In this document: piece by piece, positions 15,993 to 24,832 of the stretch | How positions within the stretch are numbered: the stretch's first letter is position 1 | How the letters are laid out: each line of letters begins with the position of its first letter | DNA from: an uncultured Eubacteriales bacterium | GTDB lineage: Bacteria; Bacillota; Clostridia; Christensenellales; Aristaeellaceae | DNA length: 64,000 bases | Direction of reading: 5' to 3' | Assembly (NCBI GenBank): GCA_900315315.1 | Contig: OMYT01000006.1 | Location: 82,240-146,239, forward strand | Translations under genes and position numbers: made by a program | The notes under the pieces: generated by a model | What the model saw: the letters and a program-made list of their open reading frames with translations, nothing else | Databases searched by the model: none | What the model was told of the DNA's origin: nothing

Positions 15993-16598
15993 TCAGTTTT
16001 TCTTTGTCATCACGGCTACTGCACACGGAATCCTGCCATCCGCCAGTGTGATCTTCACATTGTCATATCCTGCATCCAGAAAAAACTGTCTATAGCTTTC
16101 AACCGTAAACTGCCGTTTGAAATCCGCTCCCGCTTTTCCCACGACGGAAGCGAAGTTGCTGGTCTCCCCTTGCTGGGTCTTATTCATATAAGTCGGGATA
16201 ATCAGCATTCCTCCGGCTTTACATACGCGGTTCAACTCGTTCAGCGCCTTCATCGGCTCATCCAGCAGATGGATCACATTCCCGGCCACAACCTTATCAA
16301 AAGTGTCGTCCGGGAAATCAAGCGACAGGATATTCGCCTGCCGGAACAATACATTATCGAATGCGGCGCAGTTTTTCTCCGCTCTCTGCAGCATCTTCGG
16401 AGCAAAATCCGTAGCCGTGAGATGTCTGCATTTTTCAGCAATTACAGTGCTTAACAAACCTGTACCGCAGGCACATTCAAGAACAGTATCCCCGGGTTCA
16501 ATGCAGTCTGCCACAATCCGTCGCAGCGCCTTATGCGTTTTCCCGTTGATCACATTTACAAATACATCATATACACCAGCAACGCTGTCCCAGAACAC
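15993..16598 (-). CDS. Class I SAM-dependent methyltransferase
   Basis: About 201 residues. The N-terminus FWDSVAGVYDVFVNVINGK is followed by motif I VLECACGTGLLS, motif II LTATDFAP and motif IV DKVVAGNVIHLL, as in UbiE-like small-molecule methyltransferases. The start is placed at the GTG at 16598, which has GGAGGAG eight bases upstream. In-frame ATGs at 16622 and 16652 lack a ribosome site, and the latter lies inside the operator. The acceptor is unknown. Confidence 0.8.
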   Translation of the reverse strand: MFWDSVAGVYDVFVNVINGKTHKALRRIVADCIEPGDTVLECACGTGLLSTVIAEKCRHLTATDFAPKMLQRAEKNCAAFDNVLFRQANILSLDFPDDTFDKVVAGNVIHLLDEPMKALNELNRVCKAGGMLIIPTYMNKTQQGETSNFASVVGKAGADFKRQFTVESYRQFFLDAGYDNVKITLADGRIPCAVAVMTKKN

Positions 16599-16641
16599 GA
16601 TGAAATCTCCTCCGTCAGCCATTAGATAAAGCGCACAATTG

Positions 16642-16696
16642 GTTAGTATCACCTAACCAATTGTTTGTATTATAACTCTAATCCGCCGAAAAGCAA
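16642..16696 (-). promoter_or_regulatory. Promoter with GTTAG-N6-CTAAC operator (site G)
   Basis: The best palindrome of the set: perfect 11-base arms (16636-16646 and 16653-16663) around TATCAC. A minus-strand TATAAT at 16669-16674 lies 11 bases upstream of the core site, with TTGCTT at 16691-16696 (16-base spacing). The layout repeats sites A and B. Confidence 0.72.
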
Positions 16697-16723
16697 GACT
16701 TCCTGTAAAGTTTTGCCATCATC

Positions 16724-16756
16724 AAAAAAGATTGCCGTACAGATACGACAATCTTT
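16724..16756 (-). terminator. Rho-independent terminator of the heavy-metal operon
   Basis: A 12-bp stem with one mismatch or wobble (16727-16738 with 16745-16756, loop of 6), followed on the minus strand by a run of six T. It lies just after the stop of the small membrane protein at 16794. Confidence 0.8.
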
Positions 16757-16793
16757 GGAGTATTTACGAAATTTGGGAAGCGTGGTCCGATTC

Positions 16794-17069
16794 TTATGCT
16801 TCAGCAATTCCCGGTTTACCAGCTTCCACAGTGATGCTCTGTTCCTGCATTTCTTTTTCAGCAATCAGATCCTCGATCGTTTCTTTTGTCCTCATCAGTT
16901 CTTCCACAGTCATCGTCTCGTAGTTTGATCCGCGCGGTTTGATATCCATCCCGCGGCCGCGCAGGAAACTGTCTACCTTTTCCTCATTTTTCTTGTAAAG
17001 GTAGAACCCAACTGCACTGACGCCCACACCGATCAGAATGCCTTTTACAAGATTGTTTTCGCTCATCAT
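16794..17069 (-). CDS. Small single-span membrane protein of the heavy-metal operon
   Basis: About 91 residues. One N-terminal membrane segment (VKGILIGVGVSAVGFYLY) is followed by a charged, probably helical cytosolic tail containing MTVEELMRTKETIEDLIAEKE. AAAGGAGG lies five bases before the first of two ATGs. Last gene of the P-type ATPase operon, so it is likely an accessory or stabilising subunit. No named family recognised. Confidence 0.72.
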   Translation of the reverse strand: MMSENNLVKGILIGVGVSAVGFYLYKKNEEKVDSFLRGRGMDIKPRGSNYETMTVEELMRTKETIEDLIAEKEMQEQSITVEAGKPGIAEA

Positions 17070-17117
17070 AAATTCCTCCTTTGTTTATCCCTTCAGGCGC
17101 CTGACAGCGCCGAAAGC

Positions 17118-17816
17118 TCATGGTTTGGCAAGTATCTCGCTTCCGCGGCTGATCATCCTGCCGGCAAAATCCGCGCTGTTTTTCTTTCCCTGCAGGGGAA
17201 TCAACGTAGCAAATCCATCGCCGGGTTGTACCAGGTAAACCTGTTCCCGCGGAGCTCGTGGAACAAGATGCCTTCCGAAAGTCACAACCCACGCCAGCAG
17301 GCTTGCCTGGAAGGTATTGGTCTTACCGATGGAGTTGATCAGATAAATAATCGACATGACTTCCGGATCAAAGCTGCCCCTTGTCTGCAGTTCCTGATAT
17401 CCATGCTCCACGACAGCCGCCAGCGTTGCACCAGTCGACAGCCAACCACTGATACCCGCCAGCTGTGCCCCTGTCAGCTTCAGCAGACCATCCAGACCGA
17501 TCAGCGCCAATGCCATTCCGCCTGTTGGGGCCATGGAAAAGCGCTTTTCCTCAGAATGTTTGATATGAAGCAGCTTTGTCTTTTTCTCGCAGGCATAAAC
17601 TGCTGCCAGCCGGACAATCAGCTTATCCATATTGACCGCATCCGGATCATATTCAATCAGCAGCGTCTGAATCCTGGCATTGTAGCTGCACCGAATCACA
17701 CCTTCAACAATCTGGAAGATCTGTTCCGACTCAATCGGCTTTTCAATCCATATCCGCAGACGACCCGGCAGTGCGTGCAGGATCTCGAAATGCAGAGCTC
17801 CTCTTTCATCTCGCAA
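17118..17816 (-). CDS. HMA_2-type domain membrane protein
   Basis: About 232 residues. An N-terminal module with ALPGRLRIWIEKP and a later YDPDAV strand resembles the heavy-metal-associated HMA_2 domain. It is followed by hydrophobic segments (GMALALIGLDGLL; ASLLAWVVTFGRHLV). The start is taken as TTG at 17816 with GGAGG seven bases upstream; a GTG at 17825 lies inside the ribosome site. It shares the P-G-R-x-R motif with the three genes upstream. Likely role: delivering metal to, or modulating, the adjacent ATPase. Confidence 0.7.
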   Translation of the reverse strand: MRDERGALHFEILHALPGRLRIWIEKPIESEQIFQIVEGVIRCSYNARIQTLLIEYDPDAVNMDKLIVRLAAVYACEKKTKLLHIKHSEEKRFSMAPTGGMALALIGLDGLLKLTGAQLAGISGWLSTGATLAAVVEHGYQELQTRGSFDPEVMSIIYLINSIGKTNTFQASLLAWVVTFGRHLVPRAPREQVYLVQPGDGFATLIPLQGKKNSADFAGRMISRGSEILAKP

Positions 17817-17836
17817 ATAAAACACCTCCCGTTTTG

Positions 17837-20011
17837 TCAGGACTCAAGCGGCGGGAAAAACAGCAGACGAAGCGAATTTCCAACTACCAGAATCGTTGAC
17901 GTATTATGCAGAAGCGCACTCATCATGACAGAAATATTGCTTGAGGCACCCAGAATCAGTCCAACCGTATTGATTCCCACCACCATGGCAAAATTCTGCT
18001 TCACAATGCGCATTGTTTCCCTGGAAAGACGGCGCATCTCAAAGATCGTCATCGGATCATCCCGACTAATTACTACATCGCTGGTTTCAATCGCAATATC
18101 TGTTGATTTGCTGCCCAGAGAAATCCCAACATCTGCATAAGCCAATGCAGGCGCATCATTGATGCCGTCGCCGACCATCACAACCCCGTTTCCCCGGGTT
18201 TGAAGTTTCAATACAGCTTCTGCTTTCTGTTCCGGAAGGAGCTGCGCCTGATAGCCGTCCGCACCGATCAGTTCCGCTACAAGGCGTGCCTGGGCATCCA
18301 TATCACCGGTCAGAAGTTCGATATCTCCGACGCCATCATATCGCAGGCTGTTGACAGTCCGGCGGACATTATCCCTGGGGCTGTCCATCGCAAACAGCAC
18401 ACTGACAATTTCATTGTCCACGCCCACATAATTCGCAATCGCGCTACACGGATCAGGCAACGCCGTTCCCGTATGAACACCATTTTCCCACATATACTTC
18501 AGGTTCCCGACGCGAATAGTCTTACGGTCCACTGTTGTTCGGCTTCCCCTGGATACTTCGGTTACAATCTCCCCATGGGGCGGAATTGCGATTCCTTTCC
18601 CAAAGCCATAGGCAAGAATGGCACCCGCAAGGGGATGCGTACTGGTTTCTTCAGCAGCCATCGCCAGTGAAAGCGCTTCCTTCTCCTCCATGCTGTCTGT
18701 AAGCATCTGCATAGAGACAACTTTAGGCTTTCCTTCAGTAATCGTTCCCGTCTTATCCAGAAGGACGGTATTGGCTTCACTCATCTGCTCGATATACGTA
18801 CCGCCTTTAATCAGAATCCCCTGTTTCACCGCAGAGTTGATTGCGGCGGAAAATGCTGTGGCTGTGGAGAGTTTGATCCCGCATGAATAATCGATAACCA
18901 ACATTTTCAAAGCTTTCTGCGGACTTCTGGTAACCAAACCAACCGTCAGGCTCAGCAGGAAATTAAGCGGCACCAGATAATTGGAGAAGCGGTCCGCATA
19001 GCGCTGAATCGGCGCTTTTTTCAATTCGCTGGCTTCCACCATGCCGACGATGCGGGATACAACCGTCTGATCCCCTACTTTTGCCGCTTCGATCCGGATA
19101 TTCCCGTTCTTCACAACGGTTCCCGCAAACACCTGGTCCTTTTCATGCCTCTCTGCAGGAACAAATTCACCTGTGATCGCACTTTGGTCAACCACAGCCG
19201 CCCCTGAAGAAACGACACCGTCCACAAGAATCTTCTCACCCGTATGGACTTCAATCATATCCCCGGGCTCCACTTGTGCGATCGGACAGCGGGTCAGGCT
19301 TCCGTCCAAATTGACTTTCCAGACATTGCCATCCTCCACGGAAAGCATTTTCTTGATGGAAGATCGTGTTTTCTCAATCGTATAAGCCGTCATCATCTCC
19401 GCCAGATCAGAGAGTGCCAGAATCATCAGTGCGGAATTGGCATTCCCCAGCAGCAGGCTGGCAACAATGGACGTCACCGTGAGAAAATCAGCATTCGGAC
19501 GCATATCCTTCCGGATCCCGTCCATTGCACTTCTGGCAATCGGAAGCGATAACCCCAGGCTCGTTAAGGCCTGTACAGAAGTCAACTTGCCGAGAATTCC
19601 GGTCGAAAGGGGTGCCTTAAAGACAAAGTTCCCTAAAACCAGCGCACCGGCATTGACAGCAAGCCGTTTACCCAGGGTGCGAACAGGCATGGATAATTCT
19701 ACGTTTTCTTCTGTCTTCCCGGTGTGCCGGCTTCGATATGTGACCATCGCATATTTCTGAATCACCATATTGGCCTGTTCCAGCATTACCGAAGCTTCCA
19801 TCCGGTCAGGGCTATACTCAATCAATACTCCGCTTGTCAGCACAGTGACCCGCACACGATAAACACCGGGAATTTCCGCCAGATCCCTTGCCAGATCCCT
19901 GCGTTCTTCCTGAATATACTCCAATCCGGGCACAACAAGACGCAGACGGCCCGGCAAGCTATGAGCAATCTGCGCCTTCATCCAGTCCCTGATTGATTCT
20001 CGTTTCAACAT
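17837..20011 (-). CDS. Heavy-metal-translocating P-type ATPase (P1B-like)
   Basis: 724 residues. An N-terminal HMA_2-like module carries LPGRLRLVVPGL (20-30). The P-type motifs are complete: TGE (280-282), DKTGT with phosphorylated Asp at 419, THPLAG, and GDGINDAPA. In the membrane segment where CPC-type pumps have their metal-binding motif, the sequence is DYSCGIKLSTATA (374-386), with a single Cys. This is not the copper/zinc CPC signature, so specificity cannot be assigned. Most likely a transition-metal exporter, and the core of a five-gene operon from 20983 to 16794. Confidence 0.87.
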   Translation of the reverse strand: MLKRESIRDWMKAQIAHSLPGRLRLVVPGLEYIQEERRDLARDLAEIPGVYRVRVTVLTSGVLIEYSPDRMEASVMLEQANMVIQKYAMVTYRSRHTGKTEENVELSMPVRTLGKRLAVNAGALVLGNFVFKAPLSTGILGKLTSVQALTSLGLSLPIARSAMDGIRKDMRPNADFLTVTSIVASLLLGNANSALMILALSDLAEMMTAYTIEKTRSSIKKMLSVEDGNVWKVNLDGSLTRCPIAQVEPGDMIEVHTGEKILVDGVVSSGAAVVDQSAITGEFVPAERHEKDQVFAGTVVKNGNIRIEAAKVGDQTVVSRIVGMVEASELKKAPIQRYADRFSNYLVPLNFLLSLTVGLVTRSPQKALKMLVIDYSCGIKLSTATAFSAAINSAVKQGILIKGGTYIEQMSEANTVLLDKTGTITEGKPKVVSMQMLTDSMEEKEALSLAMAAEETSTHPLAGAILAYGFGKGIAIPPHGEIVTEVSRGSRTTVDRKTIRVGNLKYMWENGVHTGTALPDPCSAIANYVGVDNEIVSVLFAMDSPRDNVRRTVNSLRYDGVGDIELLTGDMDAQARLVAELIGADGYQAQLLPEQKAEAVLKLQTRGNGVVMVGDGINDAPALAYADVGISLGSKSTDIAIETSDVVISRDDPMTIFEMRRLSRETMRIVKQNFAMVVGINTVGLILGASSNISVMMSALLHNTSTILVVGNSLRLLFFPPLES

Positions 20012-20025
20012 TACTCTGACCTTCT

Positions 20026-20424
20026 CTATATTTTCTTGCTTTCACGGTACTGCGGCAGCCGGAGAACCAGCCTTTTCCGCATTACGGACGCAATAACAGC
20101 CTCGTCTGGTGCTTTCTCATTTTCCATTTCATGTGCAATCTCAATCCCCGTATCCACCACAATATCCACCCAGCGAAGGATCTGACGGGTAGTACAAACA
20201 GATTGATCATAGAGCACGAGCACCGTGCCGATTCTGGGGTTTACCTGTACCGTCTGAACGCCCGGAAGAAGTTTCAGAATATCCTCCACATAGTGAAGAT
20301 AGGGCTTCGCAGATTCCGGAAGCAGTGCATAACGCGGGAAAAGCATGCGAAGCCGTCCGGGCAGATCACATTCCACCCGCGGTTTCAGGTTGCATCTGAG
20401 GATGCCTTCACGAATGTTAATCAT
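20026..20424 (-). CDS. HMA_2-type domain protein (soluble)
   Basis: About 132 residues. The module starts RVECDLPGRLRMLFPRYAL and ends with VQTVQVNPRIGTVLVLYD, the beta-alpha-beta layout of an HMA_2 domain. A basic tail (MRKRLVLRLPQYRESKK) follows. The start is taken at the ATG at 20424, which lies inside the last codons of the upstream gene (8-base overlap), implying coupled translation. It has no Cys-x-x-Cys, so metal binding, if any, does not use the classical HMA site. Confidence 0.7.
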   Translation of the reverse strand: MINIREGILRCNLKPRVECDLPGRLRMLFPRYALLPESAKPYLHYVEDILKLLPGVQTVQVNPRIGTVLVLYDQSVCTTRQILRWVDIVVDTGIEIAHEMENEKAPDEAVIASVMRKRLVLRLPQYRESKKI

Positions 20425-20983
20425 GGCGGTTTCTGCTGAAAATACTGGAAGCCCACCAAAGCAGGGTAATCCCACCCGGCAAAACGGCTCCGTTCGTCAT
20501 AATGCTTCGAATCGCTGCAACGCTGATCGCTGTTCCGGCCAGCATGCGCGCATCCATCCATCCTTTTGTCGTTTCCATCACGCCGTGATTAATGCTCTCC
20601 CACAGTGTCTGGAGGCCTGTTTCCAGCTTGCTGGTTGGCCTCCGTCGGATTGCCTCATCCAGTCCCATCAAACGAATCGCTGCACCTTCCACCACCGAGC
20701 CTTCCACCTGCGTCTCATCGTACAGGAACAACACCGATCCCGTAGCAGGATTGATGCTCACTTCATGTACAGCGCCGGTTTCTTCCATCTGTTTCTTCAT
20801 TTGAGCTGCTGTCTCAGGATTGGCTGTTACGGCAGGCATGTACAACCGGATCCGTCCGGGAATACTTGCACGGACTTCTGCAATCTCATAAAAAGAAGGT
20901 AGCTTCAAATGATTCCTCGGCTGAACCCGGGGAGTCATAAGCAGCGATGCCGCTGCTGCTGCGACCCAATATCCGGTTTTCAT
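20417..20983 (-). CDS. HMA_2-type domain membrane-anchored protein
   Basis: 188 residues. A hydrophobic N-terminus (GYWVAAAAASLLM) is followed by an HMA_2-like module with ASIPGRIRLYMPAV and a TGSVLFLYDE strand, then a C-terminal hydrophobic hairpin (MLAGTAISVAAIRSIM ... ITLLWWASSIF). First gene of the operon, about 75 bases downstream of a strong promoter with dyads. The P-G-R-x-R motif recurs in all four large proteins of the operon. Confidence 0.72.
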   Translation of the reverse strand: MKTGYWVAAAAASLLMTPRVQPRNHLKLPSFYEIAEVRASIPGRIRLYMPAVTANPETAAQMKKQMEETGAVHEVSINPATGSVLFLYDETQVEGSVVEGAAIRLMGLDEAIRRRPTSKLETGLQTLWESINHGVMETTKGWMDARMLAGTAISVAAIRSIMTNGAVLPGGITLLWWASSIFSRNRHD

Positions 20984-21045
20984 ACACCAGTCTCCTCCAC
21001 ATATCTCATTTCCATGGCAATTAATCTTTTATACTGCTTTTCGAC

Positions 21046-21099
21046 TGTCTATTTTTTTATAGACAAGCGGTCTGCTCTTGTCAAGCAAACCGCTTGTCT
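21046..21099 (-). promoter_or_regulatory. Promoter and candidate operators of the heavy-metal operon
   Basis: On the minus strand TTGACA (21079-21084) and TATAAA (21056-21061) are spaced exactly 17 bases. The -35 and spacer sit inside an inverted repeat with perfect 11-base arms (21061-21071 and 21089-21099, AGACAAGCGGT and complement). A second palindrome, TGTCTAT-N6-ATAGACA (21046-21065), overlaps the -10. A metal-responsive or TetR-type repressor is likely; no regulator gene is adjacent. The motif differs from the GTTAG sites. Confidence 0.72.
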
Positions 21100-21194
21100 G
21101 ATATAGACTTCTTTCTTTTTTCTCCCGAAAGAGTAATCTTTTATTTACCATCGGAAGCCGTGTGTATCAACCATTCCCGTTCAATTCACTGATT

Positions 21195-22925
21195 TCAGAT
21201 ACTCCACTCCGCGCTGGCGGTCTGCAGCTGCGCCATGCGGCGGAATGTGCTGTTCTCCGAAGCCAGCAATTCGGCCGGCCTTCCTTCCTCAGTAATCGTT
21301 CCGTCAGACAGTACCACGATCTTGTCCGCACCGCTGACAGTACGCATCCGGTGGGCAATAACCACCACGGTCTTGTTTTGAATCAGCCGGGAAAGTGCTT
21401 CCTGAATAGCCGTTTCGTTTTCCACATCCAAGCTGGCGCTTGCTTCATCCAGCAGAATAATCGGTGCGTCCTTCAGAAAAGCCCGGGCAATGGAGATGCG
21501 CTGGCGTTCACCACCGGACAGTTCACTGCCGTTTTCACCGATCACCGTCTGATATCCCTCCGGCAGTTTCAGCGCGAATTCATCGCAGTTCGCCAGCCGG
21601 GCTGCTGCCAGCACCTCATCGTCTGTGGCATCCTTCTTTCCTACGCGGATGTTTTCCAGAATGCTGTTGTTAAACAGCGTCACATCCTGGAAAACAATGG
21701 AATAAACCGTCAGCAGCGTTTCCGGATCAATACGGGATACATCCTGCCCTCCGACTGTAATCTTACCTTTGCTGATATCCCAGAACCGCGCGGCAAGGCG
21801 TGATACAGTTGTCTTTCCTCCGCCTGAAGGACCGACCAGCGCCGTCACCTCACCCTGTTTCGCTGTAAAGGTCACATCTTTCAGCACTGTTTTCCCGTCA
21901 TCATAGGAAAAACCGACGTTTTCAAAGCAGATATCATATCCGTCGGGATGGAAGTCGGTTGTTCCCGTCTGCGCCGGGTATTCCGCGATCTCGTTCATCC
22001 GTTCCACAGGAACAGTAAGCAGGTTCAGCATGCCGAGGTTAATCAGGTTGCCGCTCATGGGTTCATACAGTCTGGAAGCTACCAACAGGAAGGAAAAGAA
22101 TTCCATCACATTCAGTCGTCCCTGCATCAGCAGGATGCTGCCGACCACAGCAACCGTACCAATACCGATTTTCAGAATCAGCTGCGCGGATACAATAAAT
22201 GCCGCCTGTCCCAGTTCCGCACCGATCGCCTTTTTCTCAACGTCATCAATCCTGCTATCCAGATCCGCCAGATAAGCCTTCTCAGCATTGCAGCTCTTCA
22301 GATCCCGGGAAGTTTCAATGAATTCCTGCACAGCGTCGTTCAGTCTCACCTTGGATACCGACTGCCGGCGGATAAAATGCGCCTGCACCTTTCGGGACGC
22401 CGCCACAATAAAGATGGCGATCGGAATCGGCCACACTGCCGCCAGCGCCATTTCCCACTTATAGAAGAACAGCCCGATACAGATCAGCGACGTGGAAATC
22501 AGACTGCCGTAAAACTGCGGAATCTGATGGGAAGAAGCATGTTCCAGCGTCTCGGCGTCCGACATAATCGTGCTTGTCAGATCCGCCAGGTCTTTCTTCC
22601 CGAAAAACGATAGCGGCAGTTTGCGAAGTTTTTCTGCCAAAGAAATACGCCGCTTGCCGGATTCAACATAGGTGGAGAAGAACGTCGCGTTATACTGCCA
22701 GTAATTCGGAATAAAAATGAGGATCAGGCAGGCTGCGGCAAAAAGGAGGTAATAGGCCCACCGCCCCGCTGCCGTGCCGGCAAGATAATCCCCGGTGAAG
22801 GCAAACAGCAGCCAGACCGGCGTCATCAGGGCAATATTGGAAAGGGTCACCGCTGTAATTGCCTTGATCATATCCGCGGCGCCTTTTCCCGTCAGCGCGA
22901 ACCGCTTCATCATATACCGTTTCAT
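21195..22925 (-). CDS. ABC exporter half-transporter (TMD-NBD), subunit 2
   Basis: 576 residues. Six membrane helices in about residues 20-310, then an ATPase domain with Walker A GPSGGGKTT, signature LSGGERQR, Walker B IILLDEAS and H-loop IAHR. It overlaps subunit 1 (ATGA at 22922-22925) and presumably forms a heterodimer with it. Such pairs in Clostridia export drugs or peptides, or move siderophore-like ligands. The TetR gene upstream on the same strand suggests ligand-inducible expression. Confidence 0.88.
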   Translation of the reverse strand: MKRYMMKRFALTGKGAADMIKAITAVTLSNIALMTPVWLLFAFTGDYLAGTAAGRWAYYLLFAAACLILIFIPNYWQYNATFFSTYVESGKRRISLAEKLRKLPLSFFGKKDLADLTSTIMSDAETLEHASSHQIPQFYGSLISTSLICIGLFFYKWEMALAAVWPIPIAIFIVAASRKVQAHFIRRQSVSKVRLNDAVQEFIETSRDLKSCNAEKAYLADLDSRIDDVEKKAIGAELGQAAFIVSAQLILKIGIGTVAVVGSILLMQGRLNVMEFFSFLLVASRLYEPMSGNLINLGMLNLLTVPVERMNEIAEYPAQTGTTDFHPDGYDICFENVGFSYDDGKTVLKDVTFTAKQGEVTALVGPSGGGKTTVSRLAARFWDISKGKITVGGQDVSRIDPETLLTVYSIVFQDVTLFNNSILENIRVGKKDATDDEVLAAARLANCDEFALKLPEGYQTVIGENGSELSGGERQRISIARAFLKDAPIILLDEASASLDVENETAIQEALSRLIQNKTVVVIAHRMRTVSGADKIVVLSDGTITEEGRPAELLASENSTFRRMAQLQTASAEWSI

Positions 22926-24715
22926 ACCGCTTCACCCACTTTCCAGTTGACCGCTTTCTCATATTCCGTCCACATGTCGGCATAGAGTCCGTTCTTTTTC
23001 ATCAGTTCATCATGTTTCCCCTGTTCTTCCAACTGTCCTTCCTTCAGCACATAGATACGGTCAGCGTTACGGATCGTGGAAAGCCGGTGGGCAATCATGA
23101 TCACCGTCCGCCCTTTAGCCATTTCTTTGAATGCCGTCTGCACCTGCGCTTCGCATTCCGGATCGGCAAAAGCACTGGCCTCATCCAGAATCACCACATC
23201 GGCATTCTTCAGCATGGTACGGGCAATGGTAATGCGCTGCTGTTCACCACCCGAGAGATAGGTCCCCCGGCTGCCCAGAACCGTATTGATTCCCTCCGGC
23301 AACCGGTCAATAATATCCATACACTGGGCTTTCTTCAGGGCATCCAGCATTTCGGCTTCTGTCGCATCCGGCTTTGCAATCCGCAGGTTATCCGCGATGG
23401 ATCGTTTGAGCAAACGGCTGTCCTGGAAAACATAGGCTACATGACGCATTAATGTCTCCTTGGAAATCTGACGGACATCCGTGCCGCCGATGAGTACCTG
23501 CCCTTCCTGCGGATCAAAGAATCGGGAAATCAAACCGGCCACTGTGGTTTTGCCGCTGCCGGAAGGGCCTACAATCGCCACGATCTCATTCCGCTCCGCC
23601 TTCAGTGAAAGATGCGATACCGCCGGCAGCGCATCCGGCGTGTACCGGTAAGTAACATCCCTGAGTTCCACTGTTGCGGCATCCGGTTCCTGACCGCGTT
23701 CCGGCTCCGGCAAAGGCTGCAGGTTCAGAATAGAATCCATTCTCTCTACAGCGTCCTGGGCTTTCATGTTGTTTTCACTCATGAACATCACTTTACTCAT
23801 GGTTGTCGCGATGGCGGGGGTAAAGATGACGTAGAACAGGAAATTCAGCAGGATATCCATCCCGTAGTTTTCGCCGCGGATCAGCAACAGCGTCAAACCC
23901 AGGATAAAGACAAAGGCGCTGTTGATCAGTACGATATACCCCACCATGGACTTTCGCATCATCCGGGTATAATGCATGCAGAATTCACAGTAATCGTCGA
24001 TCGACGCCTTGAAACGGTGGAAAGAGAAAACCGTCTGTCCGAATGTTTTCACCACCGGTACACCCCGCACATACTCGACAGCCTCATTGCTCATCCGTTC
24101 CAGCGCGTTCTGGTACAGCCGCATATCTTCCTGCATGGCCGGGCCTGCCATACGCATCATCACGGCAAAGCTCAGCGCCACCGGGATCAGGCAGGCAATC
24201 CCGTACCGCCAGTCATACACGAATAGCATAACAGCCATACAAAGTGGCATGACAATTGCGCCCGCCATATCCGGCAGATTGTGTGCAAGCAGAGTTTCCG
24301 TAGACCCCGTCACTTCTGTCACAATTCTGCGAACCTTGCCGGATCCCATCTCATCCGCAAAGCCGATCGGGAGGCGGGCGATATGACGCATCAGCGTCTT
24401 CTTCATATTGCCTGCCGTGCGGAACGCGCTGCCGTGAGAGCAGACCAATGCGCTGACATAAACAATCCAGGCCAGCACAGCAAACAGCACAGCCATCCAT
24501 CCGTTATGGACAATGCCTGTCGCCTTTGAAAAATCCGGCTGCACTTCCAATACTTCCCGGATAATGCGCCAGATGAACACAAAGGGCATCAACGCCAGCA
24601 CACTGCTCAGGCCGGACAGGATCAGGGACAGATAGGTCAGGATCCGGAAGCGGCCCGCGTACCCCATCAGTCTCCCGAATGCCGATGGTACTTTCTCTTG
24701 TTTTTTCTTTTCCAA
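22922..24715 (-). CDS. ABC exporter half-transporter (TMD-NBD), subunit 1
   Basis: 597 residues with the same architecture: six membrane helices, then Walker A GPSGSGKTT, signature LSGGEQQR, Walker B VVILDEAS and H-loop MIAHR. The start is a TTG at 24715 with GAGGG about seven bases upstream; no in-frame ATG is available nearby. The palindrome GTTAG-N6-CTAAC lies about 40 bases upstream. It is the first gene of the two-gene transporter unit downstream of TetR. Confidence 0.87.
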   Translation of the reverse strand: MEKKKQEKVPSAFGRLMGYAGRFRILTYLSLILSGLSSVLALMPFVFIWRIIREVLEVQPDFSKATGIVHNGWMAVLFAVLAWIVYVSALVCSHGSAFRTAGNMKKTLMRHIARLPIGFADEMGSGKVRRIVTEVTGSTETLLAHNLPDMAGAIVMPLCMAVMLFVYDWRYGIACLIPVALSFAVMMRMAGPAMQEDMRLYQNALERMSNEAVEYVRGVPVVKTFGQTVFSFHRFKASIDDYCEFCMHYTRMMRKSMVGYIVLINSAFVFILGLTLLLIRGENYGMDILLNFLFYVIFTPAIATTMSKVMFMSENNMKAQDAVERMDSILNLQPLPEPERGQEPDAATVELRDVTYRYTPDALPAVSHLSLKAERNEIVAIVGPSGSGKTTVAGLISRFFDPQEGQVLIGGTDVRQISKETLMRHVAYVFQDSRLLKRSIADNLRIAKPDATEAEMLDALKKAQCMDIIDRLPEGINTVLGSRGTYLSGGEQQRITIARTMLKNADVVILDEASAFADPECEAQVQTAFKEMAKGRTVIMIAHRLSTIRNADRIYVLKEGQLEEQGKHDELMKKNGLYADMWTEYEKAVNWKVGEAV

Positions 24716-24752
24716 ATGGAATCCCTCACTTTCTGTCAGTTAACAACCACAT

Positions 24753-24777
24753 GTTAGTGTTAACTAACCCTATTGTA
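24753..24777 (-). promoter_or_regulatory. GTTAG-N6-CTAAC operator (site H) with candidate -10
   Basis: GTTAG-TGTTAA-CTAAC is at 24753-24768. Minus-strand TACAAT at 24772-24777 is a plausible -10, with only a poor -35 (TTCTGA) 17 bases upstream. It lies between the TetR gene and the ABC exporter genes. Confidence 0.6.
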
Positions 24778-24784
24778 TGCATAT

Positions 24785-24810
24785 CGCCTGTCCCTCAGAA
24801 GGAACAGGCG
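24785..24810 (-). terminator. Hairpin after the TetR gene (possible terminator)
   Basis: A 7-bp perfect outer stem (CGCCTGT with ACAGGCG) plus inner pairs, between the TetR stop and site H. No T run follows, so termination is uncertain; it may only separate the two transcripts. Confidence 0.4.
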
Positions 24811-24832
24811 GTATCATCAGATTACCATGAAC

